Notes: generated from the sequence alone by a model not told the origin. DNA of 34,679 bases from Nonomuraea ceibae (GCF_019396325.1 NZ_JAHKRO010000099.1:1-34679); one strand, 5' to 3'; counted from the stretch's first letter, positions 22,940 through 30,043 are shown. Program-made: numbers and translations.

Positions 22940-23572
22940 ATGAACCTGCGCGAGGAGCTGTGCGCCTACGGCCGCAGGGCCGTCGAGCTCGGCCTGGTCA
23001 TCGGCACGTCGGGCAACCTGAGTGTGCGCGACGGCGACCGGGTCGCGGTGACGCCGTCCGGGGCGGCGCTCGACCGGCTCACCCCCGACATGTGCCCGGT
23101 CGTCGACGTCGAGGGATTCCTGCTGGAGGGCGAGCTGCAGCCGTCCTCCGAGACGCCCATGCACCTGGCGATCTACGAGACGACCGACGCGCGGGCCGTC
23201 GTCCACACCCACTCGATGTTCGGCACCGTGGTGGCCACGACGATGACCGAGCTGCCGCCGGTGCACTACAACGCCCTGACGCTCGGCGGCACGGTCAAGG
23301 TCGCCCCGTACGCCACCTACGGCACGCCCGAGCTGGCCGCCGGCGTGCGCGAGGCGCTGGCGGGCAAGCGGGCCGCGCTGATGGCCAACCACGGCGGCGT
23401 GACCATCGGCGCGACCCTGGAGGAGGCGTTCGAGGCGGCCCGCCTGCTGGAGTGGCTGTGCGAGGTCTACGTGCGCGGCCTCGGCGTGGGCAGGCCCGCC
23501 GTCCTCACCGAGGACCAGCTCGCCGCCGTGGTCGAGCGCGCGCTCAACCCGCCGCGGTTCCCGCGCCGTTAG
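22940..23572 (+). CDS. class II aldolase/adducin family protein (fuculose-phosphate-aldolase-like)
   Basis: A 210-aa zinc-dependent aldolase. The phosphate loop is GTSGNLSVR, the catalytic Glu is E71 in SSETPMH, and the zinc ligands are H89 and H91 (VVHTHSMF) and H151 (NHGGVTIG). Members split sugar 1-phosphates such as fuculose-1-P into dihydroxyacetone phosphate and an aldehyde; relatives act as decarboxylases, epimerases or dehydratases. With the PfkB kinase across the TetR gene, a kinase-then-aldolase route is plausible. ATG 22940 is preferred over an in-frame TTG at 22931. The 3' end overlaps the convergent DUF885 gene by 29 bp. Confidence 0.92.
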   Translation: MNLREELCAYGRRAVELGLVIGTSGNLSVRDGDRVAVTPSGAALDRLTPDMCPVVDVEGFLLEGELQPSSETPMHLAIYETTDARAVVHTHSMFGTVVATTMTELPPVHYNALTLGGTVKVAPYATYGTPELAAGVREALAGKRAALMANHGGVTIGATLEEAFEAARLLEWLCEVYVRGLGVGRPAVLTEDQLAAVVERALNPPRFPRR

Positions 23573-25130
23573 CCGCGATCTCCGCCAGCCCCAGCGGCAG
23601 CCCGCCGGAGCCCGCGATCCGGTCGTGGAAGGACTTCAGCGACCCCTGGTACGACTCCCGGATGCGGTCGATCTCGATCGCCCCGGTCAGGTAGGACGGA
23701 GCCTGCGTGGGCCAGGCGCAGTAGCGGTTGACCTCGCCCTGGGCGGTGCCGGGCGACAGCGACGCCTTGGTGGCCATGAACGTCTCGGCCTGCTCGATCG
23801 TCATGTCGTCGCAGTGCAGCGCGGTGTCGACGACGATGCGGGCGGCGCGGAAGATCCGGCAGTCGAGGTGGGCCAGCTCGGTCGCGGACGTGTCGAAGTA
23901 GCCCTGCTCGTGCAGCAGCTTCTCGACGTAGAGCGCCCACCCCTCGCTGAAGTACGGCGTCCTGAACACCTTGCGCACCGCGCGCGGGTTGGCCGCCATG
24001 TGCGACAGGTGCCAGTGGTGCCCCGGGTACGCCTCGTGCACGGCGATCGAGGGCATCTGGGCCCGGCTGTTGGTCCGCAGGCGCTGCCGTACCTGCTCGG
24101 GGGTGAACCCGTCGGGCGTGTACGGGACGAAGAAGACGCCGGTGCGTGAGCTGGTGAGGGGCGGCGGGGCCAGGTAGTGGGCCACCGACAGGACGGGCCG
24201 GCTGTAGACGGCCGACGGCAGGACCAGGCACTCCTCGCCCTCGGGGAAGGTGACGAGGTCGCGGTCGCGGACGAAGTCGCGGGCGCGCAGCGTCTCGGCC
24301 TCGTACTCGGCGCGCATCTCCTCCAGGGTCGCCGGGTGGTCGTCCATCAGCGTCTCCATGGCGGCCCGCCAGTCCTGGGAGCCGTTGACGCGCACCGACA
24401 CCTCGCGCATCCGCTCGTCGAGGGAGTCCCAGGCGGCCTTGCCCTTCTCGTGCAGCTCGGCGGCGCCGTAGCCGAGCAGTTCGCGCTCGCGCAGCAGCGT
24501 GCTGTAGAGGTGCTCGCCCATGCGCCAGGTGCCGCCGCAGGAGAAGCCATCGAGGAAGGCGACGAGGTCGTCGAAGGCGTCGGCGGCCGGGGCGGCGGCG
24601 TCGGCCAGCTTGGCGCGCAGGTCGGGGTCGGCGACCATGCCGGGGACGGTCTTGGTGAGGAACGCGCGGCCGGTGCGCGCCTGCTTGAGCCCGCGCTCGA
24701 CGAGCAGGGGCGCGGCCAGGACGGGGTCGAGGTTGGCGCGGCAGGCGGCGAGCACGCCGGGCACCTCGGCCAGCCGGGAGATCGCCGCGGCCACCAGCTC
24801 GGGCTCGGGCTTGAGCCGCTGCTGGAAGGGCGTGAAGAAGGAGGAGAAGACCGGCGCCAGGTAGGCGGCGGGGTCGCGGCGCCACTCGGCCCAGTTGGCC
24901 AGGGCGATGGACCCTCTCAGGTGGGACAGGACCAGGTCGCGGTCGATCGCGTCGTCCAGGGTGGCCGCCTCGCGGGTGCGCAGGCGCTGCAGCCAGAGCA
25001 CCTGCTCGCGTTCGCGGGCGGTGAAAGCCTCGGCGGTGAAGTCGCCGAGCGTGTGGTCGTAGCCGTCGGCCCCGAGGGTGCTGGCGACGACCGGACGTCC
25101 GGAAAAGTACCAATTGAGAAAGTCGTCCAC
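23544..25130 (-). CDS. DUF885 family metallopeptidase-like protein
   Basis: A 528-aa protein of the DUF885 family. It has the zinc-binding HExxPGH motif (H365-E366-AYP-G-H371, in AVHEAYPGHHWH) and the downstream EGWALYVE block with the third-ligand Glu. The rest is mostly helical, as in M32-like carboxypeptidases. A peptidase role is likely but the substrate is unknown. It has no signal peptide. GTG 25130 is chosen over TTG 25133 because a TATTGT box lies exactly 6 nt upstream on the minus strand and there is no Shine-Dalgarno, suggesting a leaderless start. It is divergent from the DUF4032 gene across 22 bp. Confidence 0.9.
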   Translation of the reverse strand: MDDFLNWYFSGRPVVASTLGADGYDHTLGDFTAEAFTAREREQVLWLQRLRTREAATLDDAIDRDLVLSHLRGSIALANWAEWRRDPAAYLAPVFSSFFTPFQQRLKPEPELVAAAISRLAEVPGVLAACRANLDPVLAAPLLVERGLKQARTGRAFLTKTVPGMVADPDLRAKLADAAAPAADAFDDLVAFLDGFSCGGTWRMGEHLYSTLLRERELLGYGAAELHEKGKAAWDSLDERMREVSVRVNGSQDWRAAMETLMDDHPATLEEMRAEYEAETLRARDFVRDRDLVTFPEGEECLVLPSAVYSRPVLSVAHYLAPPPLTSSRTGVFFVPYTPDGFTPEQVRQRLRTNSRAQMPSIAVHEAYPGHHWHLSHMAANPRAVRKVFRTPYFSEGWALYVEKLLHEQGYFDTSATELAHLDCRIFRAARIVVDTALHCDDMTIEQAETFMATKASLSPGTAQGEVNRYCAWPTQAPSYLTGAIEIDRIRESYQGSLKSFHDRIAGSGGLPLGLAEIAANGAGTAAG

Positions 25131-25152
25131 CAACGCACAATATCCTGAACAA
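25131..25152. promoter_or_regulatory. 22-bp divergent spacer with interlocking leaderless promoters
   Basis: On the minus strand TATTGT (25142-25137) is 6 nt from GTG 25130. On the plus strand TATCCT (25141-25146) is 6 nt from ATG 25153. The two -10 boxes share bases 25141-25142, so polymerase could not open both promoters at once. TTGAGA at 25114-25119 is a possible but distant (21-bp spacer) -35 for the plus gene. Confidence 0.5.
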
Positions 25153-26367
25153 ATGCCCCTTCAGATCACCGGCGCGCTAGGCGATCCCGACCTGATCAGG
25201 CTCCCCTGGGAGCTTCCCCTCGAACAGTGGCCCCAGCACCATCTCGTCGACCTCCCGCGCGGCATCTCGCGGCACGTGGTGCGCTTCGCCCGGCTCTCCG
25301 GCAAGGTGTACGCGATCAAGGAGATCAGCGAGCGCTACGCCAAGCGCGAGTACCAGCTCCTGTGGGACCTGGCCCGGCTCGACGCCCCCGCCGTCGAGCC
25401 CGTCGCGTACGTCACCGGCCGCGACGAGGGGCTGGACGCGGCGCTGATCACCCGGCACCTGCAGTTCTCGCTCCCCTACCGGGCCGTCATGTCCGGCACG
25501 CTGCGGCCCGACACGCTCACCCGGCTGCTGGACGCGCTCGCGGTGCTGCTGGTGCGGCTGCACCTGAACGGGTTCTTCTGGGGCGACTGCTCGCTGTCCA
25601 ACACGCTGTTCCGCCGGGACGCGGGCGCGTTCGCCGCCTACCTGGTCGACGCGGAGACCGGCGAGATGCACCCGATGATCAGCGAGGGCCAGCGGCTCGG
25701 CGACATCGACGCGGCGCACACGAACATCTTCGGCGAGATGCTCGACCTGGAGGCCGGCGGGCTGCTGCACCCGTCGATCGACCCGATGGAGACCGCCGAG
25801 GACGTGGTCAACCGCTATCACCGGCTGTGGGCGGAGATCACCCAGGACGAGATCATCGAGGAGGTCGACTGGCACCGCGTCGAGCAGCGCATCCGGCGGC
25901 TCAACCTGCTCGGCTTCGACGTGGCCGAGATGATGGTCCGGCGCAAGGTCGGCACCGGGCGGCTCATCGTCCGTCCCAAGGTCGTCGACGCCGGTCACCA
26001 CCAGCGGCGGCTGCTCCGGCTGACCGGCCTGGACGCCGAGGAGAACCAGGCGCGGCGGCTGCTCAACGACCTCGACGGGTTCCGCGTGGCCAAGGGGCTG
26101 CGGCACGAGGACGAGGCCATCGTGGCGCACCGGTGGCTGGCCGAGGTGTTCCAGCCCACGCTCGCGGCCATCCCCGCCGAGCTGCGCGGCAAGCTGGAGA
26201 CCGCCCAGCTCTTCCACGAGATCCTGGACCACCGCTGGTACCTGTCGGAGGCCGAGGGGGGCGACGTCGGGCTGGCGGCGGCGGTCAAGTCGTACGTGGA
26301 CAACGTGCTGGTGTTCAAGCCTGACGAGAAGGCTTTACTGCCGGACGAGACTCCGAATATGAATTAA
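25153..26367 (+). CDS. DUF4032 protein with lipopolysaccharide-kinase-like (Kdo/WaaP) fold
   Basis: A 404-aa protein. The first half has kinase-fold residues: K56 in VYAIKEI, E66 in the next helix, D145 and N150 in WGDCSLSN, and D166 in LVDAETG, so it could be an active ATP-dependent phosphotransferase. The second half (about 185-400: EEVDWHRVEQRIRRLNLLGFDVAEMM onward) is the helical DUF4032 region. This fusion is widespread in actinobacteria, with no known substrate that I can name. ATG 25153 is chosen because TATCCT ends 6 nt upstream (leaderless). No terminator is visible before the next operon. Confidence 0.88.
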   Translation: MPLQITGALGDPDLIRLPWELPLEQWPQHHLVDLPRGISRHVVRFARLSGKVYAIKEISERYAKREYQLLWDLARLDAPAVEPVAYVTGRDEGLDAALITRHLQFSLPYRAVMSGTLRPDTLTRLLDALAVLLVRLHLNGFFWGDCSLSNTLFRRDAGAFAAYLVDAETGEMHPMISEGQRLGDIDAAHTNIFGEMLDLEAGGLLHPSIDPMETAEDVVNRYHRLWAEITQDEIIEEVDWHRVEQRIRRLNLLGFDVAEMMVRRKVGTGRLIVRPKVVDAGHHQRRLLRLTGLDAEENQARRLLNDLDGFRVAKGLRHEDEAIVAHRWLAEVFQPTLAAIPAELRGKLETAQLFHEILDHRWYLSEAEGGDVGLAAAVKSYVDNVLVFKPDEKALLPDETPNMN

Positions 26368-26368
26368 A

Positions 26369-26444
26369 TTCCACAATGGCACGATAAATCCGTCGCGGTT
26401 GGGTTTTTCTTACTCCGGGCCATATAGATCCTTATCTTGTGGAA
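26369..26444. repeat. long-range inverted repeat in an AT-rich spacer
   Basis: TTCCACAA (26369-26376) is repeated inverted as TTGTGGAA (26437-26444), 60 bp apart. The 111-bp spacer 26368-26478 is much more AT-rich than its surroundings and holds a T-run (GGGTTTTTCTT). It may hold the end of the DUF4032 transcript and the start of the roadblock operon. Confidence 0.45.
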
Positions 26445-26466
26445 ATTGCTGTCAGTCCGCTCTCCC

Positions 26467-26472
26467 TAAGCT
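26467..26472 (+). promoter_or_regulatory. candidate -10 box of a leaderless promoter (roadblock operon)
   Basis: TAAGCT ends 6 nt before GTG 26479 and there is no Shine-Dalgarno. A TTGCTG at 26446-26451 is a possible -35 with a short 15-bp spacer. Confidence 0.4.
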
Positions 26473-26478
26473 GATCGC

Positions 26479-26856
26479 GTGCTGGGACTGGACGGCTGCC
26501 TGACCGAGGTCATGGCGATACCGGGAGCGCTGGACGCGATGCTCGTGGACCACACGAGCGGCATGGCGGTGGCCGCCAGCGCCTTCCCGCCCGGCGCGGA
26601 CGCGGAGAAGTCCGCCGCCGCGCTGACGGAGACGCTGCGCGCCACCGTCGACGGGCTGGCGCGCGCCTGCCCGGGCGACACCGTGCGCGTCGAGGACGTG
26701 CTCATCACCACGGACAAGGGCCACCACCTGCTGCGTCCGCTGGACACGCTCTTCGACGGGCCGCTGGTGATCTACGTCCGGCTGGACCTGGAACGCGCGA
26801 ACATCGCCCTGGCGCGGCACCGGCTGCGCGCCATCTCCGCCGAACTGCTGGCGTGA
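26479..26856 (+). CDS. roadblock/LC7-like protein, first of a pair
   Basis: A 125-aa protein of the roadblock/LC7 fold, the family that includes MglB, the partner of the MglA GTPase. It has the features MLVDHTSGMAVAAS (strand-turn-strand), VRVEDVLITTDKGHHLLRPL and YVRLDLERANIALARHRLRAI. These last two blocks recur almost unchanged in the gene two positions downstream, so the two are paralogues. It starts at GTG 26479 and ends 4 bp before the next gene. No Ras-like GTPase is in the window. Confidence 0.8.
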   Translation: MLGLDGCLTEVMAIPGALDAMLVDHTSGMAVAASAFPPGADAEKSAAALTETLRATVDGLARACPGDTVRVEDVLITTDKGHHLLRPLDTLFDGPLVIYVRLDLERANIALARHRLRAISAELLA

Positions 26857-26860
26857 CGGC

Positions 26861-27640
26861 ATGCCGCCCCTGGACACGCACCTGGCCGGGCCGGCCCGCG
26901 AACGCTCCACGGGCGCGCTGCGGGTCGGCCGGGCCGGCACGATCTACCTCGACGCCGGGCGGATCACGTACATGGAATGCGCCCGCACGCCGGGCGCCGA
27001 GCGGCTGCTCGCCTCCCGGGGGCGCGTGTCGGAGGCCGCGCTGCGGCGCACGCAGGCCGACGGCGGGTGCGAGCGGCTGCTGCGGGAGGGACCGGTCACG
27101 CTCGGCGAGCTGCAGTACTGCGTGCTCGGCGCGGTGCTGGACGCGGCGTTCTTCCTGCTGCCCGCGGCGGGGCCGCGGCCGAAGTTCCGGCCGGGCGAGC
27201 GGCACTGGCTGGGCGGGCGCTGGTACTTCGACGTGGCGGGGCTGGTGCGCGAGTGCGCGCGCCGCCGCGCCCACCTGGCGAGCGTCTGGCCCGACGCCGC
27301 CGTCGACACCGCACCGGTACGGGTCTCACCCCGGCTGCGCGGGCAGGGCGTGACGCTCACCGACGTGCAGTGGGAGGTCGTGGTCGCCGCCGATCAGGAG
27401 GCCACGCCGCTCGACCTGGCCAGGCGGCTGGGCCGGACGGGCTACGCGGTCATGCTCGCGGTGCGGCGGCTGGCCGCGGCCGGGCTGCTGCTCCCCGACG
27501 AGCGGGCCGCCCTGCCCAGACGCGCCAAGCGGCTGCCGAAACCGGGCCCGCAGGACGCCGCAGAGCCCGCGGAGCCCAGGCAGCAGGTGGACGTGGCCCT
27601 GCTGCTGCGGCTGAGGAAGGCGCTGGAAGAACTGGCGTGA
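26861..27640 (+). CDS. PATAN/DUF4388-like protein with predicted winged helix
   Basis: A 259-aa protein. The N-terminal region (GPARERSTGALRV, then GRITYMECARTPGAERLLA) has the pattern of DUF4388/PATAN domains, which occur in bacterial signalling proteins. A C-terminal region (about 165-215: LTDVQWEVVVAADQEATPLD through AVRRLAAAGLL) looks like a winged helix of the MarR/PATAN-linked type. A basic, Pro-rich linker and a Leu-rich C-terminal helix follow. It starts 4 bp after the first roadblock gene. I infer a protein that links roadblock signalling to DNA or to a partner. The family call is by pattern and moderately sure. Confidence 0.7.
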   Translation: MPPLDTHLAGPARERSTGALRVGRAGTIYLDAGRITYMECARTPGAERLLASRGRVSEAALRRTQADGGCERLLREGPVTLGELQYCVLGAVLDAAFFLLPAAGPRPKFRPGERHWLGGRWYFDVAGLVRECARRRAHLASVWPDAAVDTAPVRVSPRLRGQGVTLTDVQWEVVVAADQEATPLDLARRLGRTGYAVMLAVRRLAAAGLLLPDERAALPRRAKRLPKPGPQDAAEPAEPRQQVDVALLLRLRKALEELA

Positions 27641-27654
27641 GGATCGCTCACGCC
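27634..27654 (+). promoter_or_regulatory. intra-operon hairpin between the PATAN-like and second roadblock genes
   Basis: GGCGTGAG-GATCG-CTCACGCC is an 8-bp perfect stem with a 5-nt loop that includes the stop codon of the upstream gene. No T-run follows. It could block read-through of ribosomes, partly attenuate transcription, or stabilise an mRNA end, changing the ratio between the cassette genes. Confidence 0.5.
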
Positions 27655-27682
27655 GGGACGATCACAACGAACGGAGGACGAC

Positions 27683-28054
27683 ATGGCCGGCATGGACATC
27701 TCGCTCAAGGAGATGATGACGATCGACGGCTCGATCGGCGCGGCGATCGTCGACCACGGCAGCGGCATGGCGCTGGGCACGCTCGGCGGCTCCAAGGACC
27801 TGGACCTCCAGGTGGCGGCGGCCGGCAACACCGAGGTCGTCAAGGCCAAGCTGCGCACGATGGACTCGCTCGGGCTCAAGGACGCGATCGAGGACATCCT
27901 CATCTCGCTCAGCGGCCAGTATCACATCATCCGGCCGCTGACCGGGCGCGGCGGCAAGGGCCTGTTCCTCTACCTGGCCCTCGACCGGAGCCGGTCCAAT
28001 CTGGCCCTGGCCAGGCACCAGCTCCGGGCCATCGAGGAGAAGCTGGAGGTCTGA
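27683..28054 (+). CDS. roadblock/LC7-like protein, second of a pair
   Basis: A 123-aa roadblock/LC7-fold protein. AAIVDHGSGMALGTLGGS opens the fold; AIEDILISLSGQYHIIRPL and LALDRSRSNLALARHQLRAI match the equivalent parts of the first roadblock gene (VEDVLIT...HHLLRPL, LERANIALARHRLRAI). A heterodimer of the two is plausible, as roadblock proteins dimerise. A GGAGGA Shine-Dalgarno supports ATG 27683, unlike its leaderless partner, so their translation is controlled differently. A bidirectional-type hairpin follows the stop. Confidence 0.85.
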   Translation: MAGMDISLKEMMTIDGSIGAAIVDHGSGMALGTLGGSKDLDLQVAAAGNTEVVKAKLRTMDSLGLKDAIEDILISLSGQYHIIRPLTGRGGKGLFLYLALDRSRSNLALARHQLRAIEEKLEV

Positions 28055-28059
28055 GACCC

Positions 28060-28097
28060 GGTGGCTCGTGCCCGGGGCGCGGCGGGCACGAGCCACC
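28060..28097. terminator. hairpin terminator between convergent genes
   Basis: GGTGGCTCGTGCCC (28060-28073) pairs perfectly with GGGCACGAGCCACC (28084-28097) across a 10-nt loop. It fills the 44-bp gap between the second roadblock gene and the convergent alpha/beta hydrolase. There is no T-run on either side, as is common for actinomycete terminators. Confidence 0.75.
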
Positions 28098-28098
28098 G

Positions 28099-28947
28099 TC
28101 ACACGCGGGAGGTGAGCCGCGTCACGGCGGCGACGATCTCGGGCCAGAGCGGGCGGGGAAGGTCGTGCCCCATGCCGGGGAACGTCAGCAGCTCGGCCCC
28201 CTCGATGGCCGCCGCCGTGGCGCGCCCGCCCTCGACCGGGACGAGCTGGTCGTCCTCGCCGTGCACGACCAGCGTCGGCACCTTGACGGCCGCCAGGCCC
28301 TCGGTGCGGTCGCCGGAGGCCATGATCGCGGCGAGCTGGCGGGCCGTGCCCGGCGGGTCGAAGCAGCGGTCGAAGGCCAGGCTGGCCAGCCGCAGGACGC
28401 GCTCGCGGTCCATCTCGTAGCCCGGCGAGCCGATCACCGACCAGGTCTTGAGCGCCTGCGCCAGGACCGCCTCCCGGTCGGCCGGCGGCGCGCCGAACAG
28501 CACCGCGCCCGCGGCCTCGGTCGGCGGGGCGACCGCGGGGCCGGTGGTCGACATGATCGAGGTGAGGGTGAGCACCCGTTCCGGATGGCGGACGGCCAGC
28601 GTCTGGGCGATCATGCCGCCCATCGACGCGCCCATGACGTGCGCCGCGGGCCAGCCGAGCGCGTCCATGAGCCCGGCGGCGTCGTCGGCCATGTCGTCCA
28701 GCAGGTACGGGGCGGCGCCCCGGAAGTCGGGCACGCCCGCCTCGTGGAAGTGCGTGGACAGACCGGCGTCGCGGTTGTCGAACCGGACGACGTGATGCCC
28801 CTGGTCGGCCAGGGCCGTGCAGAGGTCGTCGTCCCAGTGGATGAGCTGGGCGCCCAGCCCCATGATGAGCAGGAGCGGGCGCCCGTCAGGTGAGCCGAAG
28901 CTCTCGTAGGCGAGGTCGATGCCGTTCGCCGAGGCGTGGGTGGTCAC
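28099..28947 (-). CDS. alpha/beta-fold hydrolase
   Basis: A 282-aa alpha/beta hydrolase. The nucleophile is S108 in GASMGG, with an acid in HGEDDQLVP (D232 or D233) and H261 in GMGHDLP. The oxyanion region is LLLIMGLGAQLIHWDD. The sequence family resembles actinobacterial proteins annotated as hydrolases or TAP-like and anthracycline-methylesterase-like (RdmC type) proteins. It has no signal peptide. The start is GTG 28947, with no good Shine-Dalgarno. A TAGAA-N5-TTCTA palindrome sits 7 bp upstream, matching the one before the MBL gene. Confidence 0.9.
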   Translation of the reverse strand: MTTHASANGIDLAYESFGSPDGRPLLLIMGLGAQLIHWDDDLCTALADQGHHVVRFDNRDAGLSTHFHEAGVPDFRGAAPYLLDDMADDAAGLMDALGWPAAHVMGASMGGMIAQTLAVRHPERVLTLTSIMSTTGPAVAPPTEAAGAVLFGAPPADREAVLAQALKTWSVIGSPGYEMDRERVLRLASLAFDRCFDPPGTARQLAAIMASGDRTEGLAAVKVPTLVVHGEDDQLVPVEGGRATAAAIEGAELLTFPGMGHDLPRPLWPEIVAAVTRLTSRV

Positions 28948-28953
28948 GGATAC

Positions 28954-28968
28954 TAGAATTACCTTCTA
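28954..28968. promoter_or_regulatory. TAGAA-N5-TTCTA palindrome upstream of the alpha/beta hydrolase
   Basis: TAGAA-TTACC-TTCTA begins 7 bp upstream of GTG 28947 and must overlap the promoter (a TAGTAT box lies at 28955-28950 on the minus strand). It shares the half sites and spacing of the site at 18858-18872. Confidence 0.6.
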
Positions 28969-29009
28969 ATTCGTCCCGCGTAAAGCACGCCCGGCCTCCC
29001 ATGCGGAAG

Positions 29010-29049
29010 GCTCAGGCGCCCGGCCGGGGGACGGCTCGGGCGCCTGAGC
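29010..29049 (-). terminator. terminator hairpin of the RlpA-like gene
   Basis: GCTCAGGCGCCC (29010-29021) pairs perfectly with GGGCGCCTGAGC (29038-29049) around a 16-nt loop, 28 bp downstream of the minus-strand stop at 29078. There is no strong T-run. Confidence 0.7.
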
Positions 29050-29077
29050 TCCTGGCTGGGTCAGCTGCCCGTCAGGG

Positions 29078-29872
29078 TCAGCGGCCCATCAGCTTGCGGA
29101 GACGGTCGCGGCCGAGGATCACGCCGCCACCGGCCAGGGCGAGACCGCCGGCCAGCACGGCGCCGCCGACGCCACCGGTCTCCTCGCCGGCCGCCGCGGC
29201 GGCGGGCTTGGAGCCGCCGCCCGCGGGGCGCTCGCTCGCGGTGTACGCGGCCGGGGCGACGCCGCCGCTGCCGGGAGCCTCGACGCGGGGCTTGTTCTCC
29301 TCGGTCTTCTTCTCCGCCAGGATGGTCGGCGGCTGCGCCGGGTTGCGGTCCACGCGCGACCAGGCGCCGGTCGAGAAGGCCACGGGGTGGTTCTTCTTGC
29401 CCACGCCGTCGCCCCACTTGGTGATGACGTACTGGACCTCGATGTGGCCCTTGCCGCCGTTGCCGTCGACCATCAGCGTGCTGGAGTTGAACTTGCCGCC
29501 GGTCAGCTCGGCGAACGTCTTGGCGTCCAGGTCGAGCATGATGCCGTTGTTGGACGGGTTGCCGGGACCGCGGTCACCCACGAAGAAGGGCATCTTCTTG
29601 CCCTTGTAGACGACGTAGCCCTCGGTCATCAGCGGCCAGCTCGGGCTGGCGGCCAGGCCCTTCTGCATGGGCTTGCCACTGGCGGGCAGACCCGTGTCAC
29701 CGGCGCGGCCGGAGGAGTCGTCCCAGAAGTAGGACGCGGTGGTCGCGCCCTTCAGCAGCACCTTCTGGCTCTCGTCGACGTCGGCGTGGGCGGCGCCGGC
29801 CCCGAAGGCGAGGGCGCCGGCGGCGGTGGCGGTGAGCAGGGCGAAGGAACGCATGCCGATACGAGCAGACAT
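29078..29872 (-). CDS. secreted cell-surface protein with RlpA-like double-psi beta-barrel domain and C-terminal membrane anchor
   Basis: A 264-aa exported protein. The signal peptide ends near AAHA (about residue 30). Residues about 35-160 match the double-psi barrel pattern of RlpA-type proteins: KGATTASYFWDD, LAASPSWPLMTEGYVV and the core FFVGDRGPGNPSNNGIMLDL with the DRGP and D residues. A Pro/Ala/Gly-rich linker and a final hydrophobic helix with a basic tail (GRDRLRKLMGR) tether it to the membrane. It probably acts on, or binds, peptidoglycan. ATG 29872 is chosen by the signal peptide and a GAGG about 10 nt upstream. The long leader is a c-di-AMP riboswitch. Confidence 0.85.
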   Translation of the reverse strand: MSARIGMRSFALLTATAAGALAFGAGAAHADVDESQKVLLKGATTASYFWDDSSGRAGDTGLPASGKPMQKGLAASPSWPLMTEGYVVYKGKKMPFFVGDRGPGNPSNNGIMLDLDAKTFAELTGGKFNSSTLMVDGNGGKGHIEVQYVITKWGDGVGKKNHPVAFSTGAWSRVDRNPAQPPTILAEKKTEENKPRVEAPGSGGVAPAAYTASERPAGGGSKPAAAAAGEETGGVGGAVLAGGLALAGGGVILGRDRLRKLMGR

Positions 29873-29924
29873 GAAAAAGTAAAGTCCTCTGTTAGGCAAT
29901 GGGGAAAAGCGCTCACTCAGAAGG

Positions 29925-29959
29925 GCGTAGCCGGGCAGAACGCCAAACGGTCGCTACGC
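29925..29959 (-). promoter_or_regulatory. possible expression-platform hairpin downstream of the riboswitch
   Basis: GCGTAGC (29925-29931) and GCTACGC (29953-29959) can pair across 21 nt, between the aptamer and the start codon. This could be the terminator or antiterminator arm of the switch. The pairing with aptamer sequences was not worked out. Confidence 0.35.
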
Positions 29960-30043
29960 GGAGCGCGAGAAGTTCGGGGAAGTGGTGCCGCTCAGTGGGC
30001 GCGGGCTGGGGGTACGACGCAGCGGTACATCACAGGTAGGGTG

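Noticed and set aside
25091..25102. CCGGACGTCCGG palindrome as a third TetR site
   Set aside because: It shares only the CGGACGTC core with the two proposed operators, lacks the flanking CTA side, and lies inside the DUF885 coding sequence.
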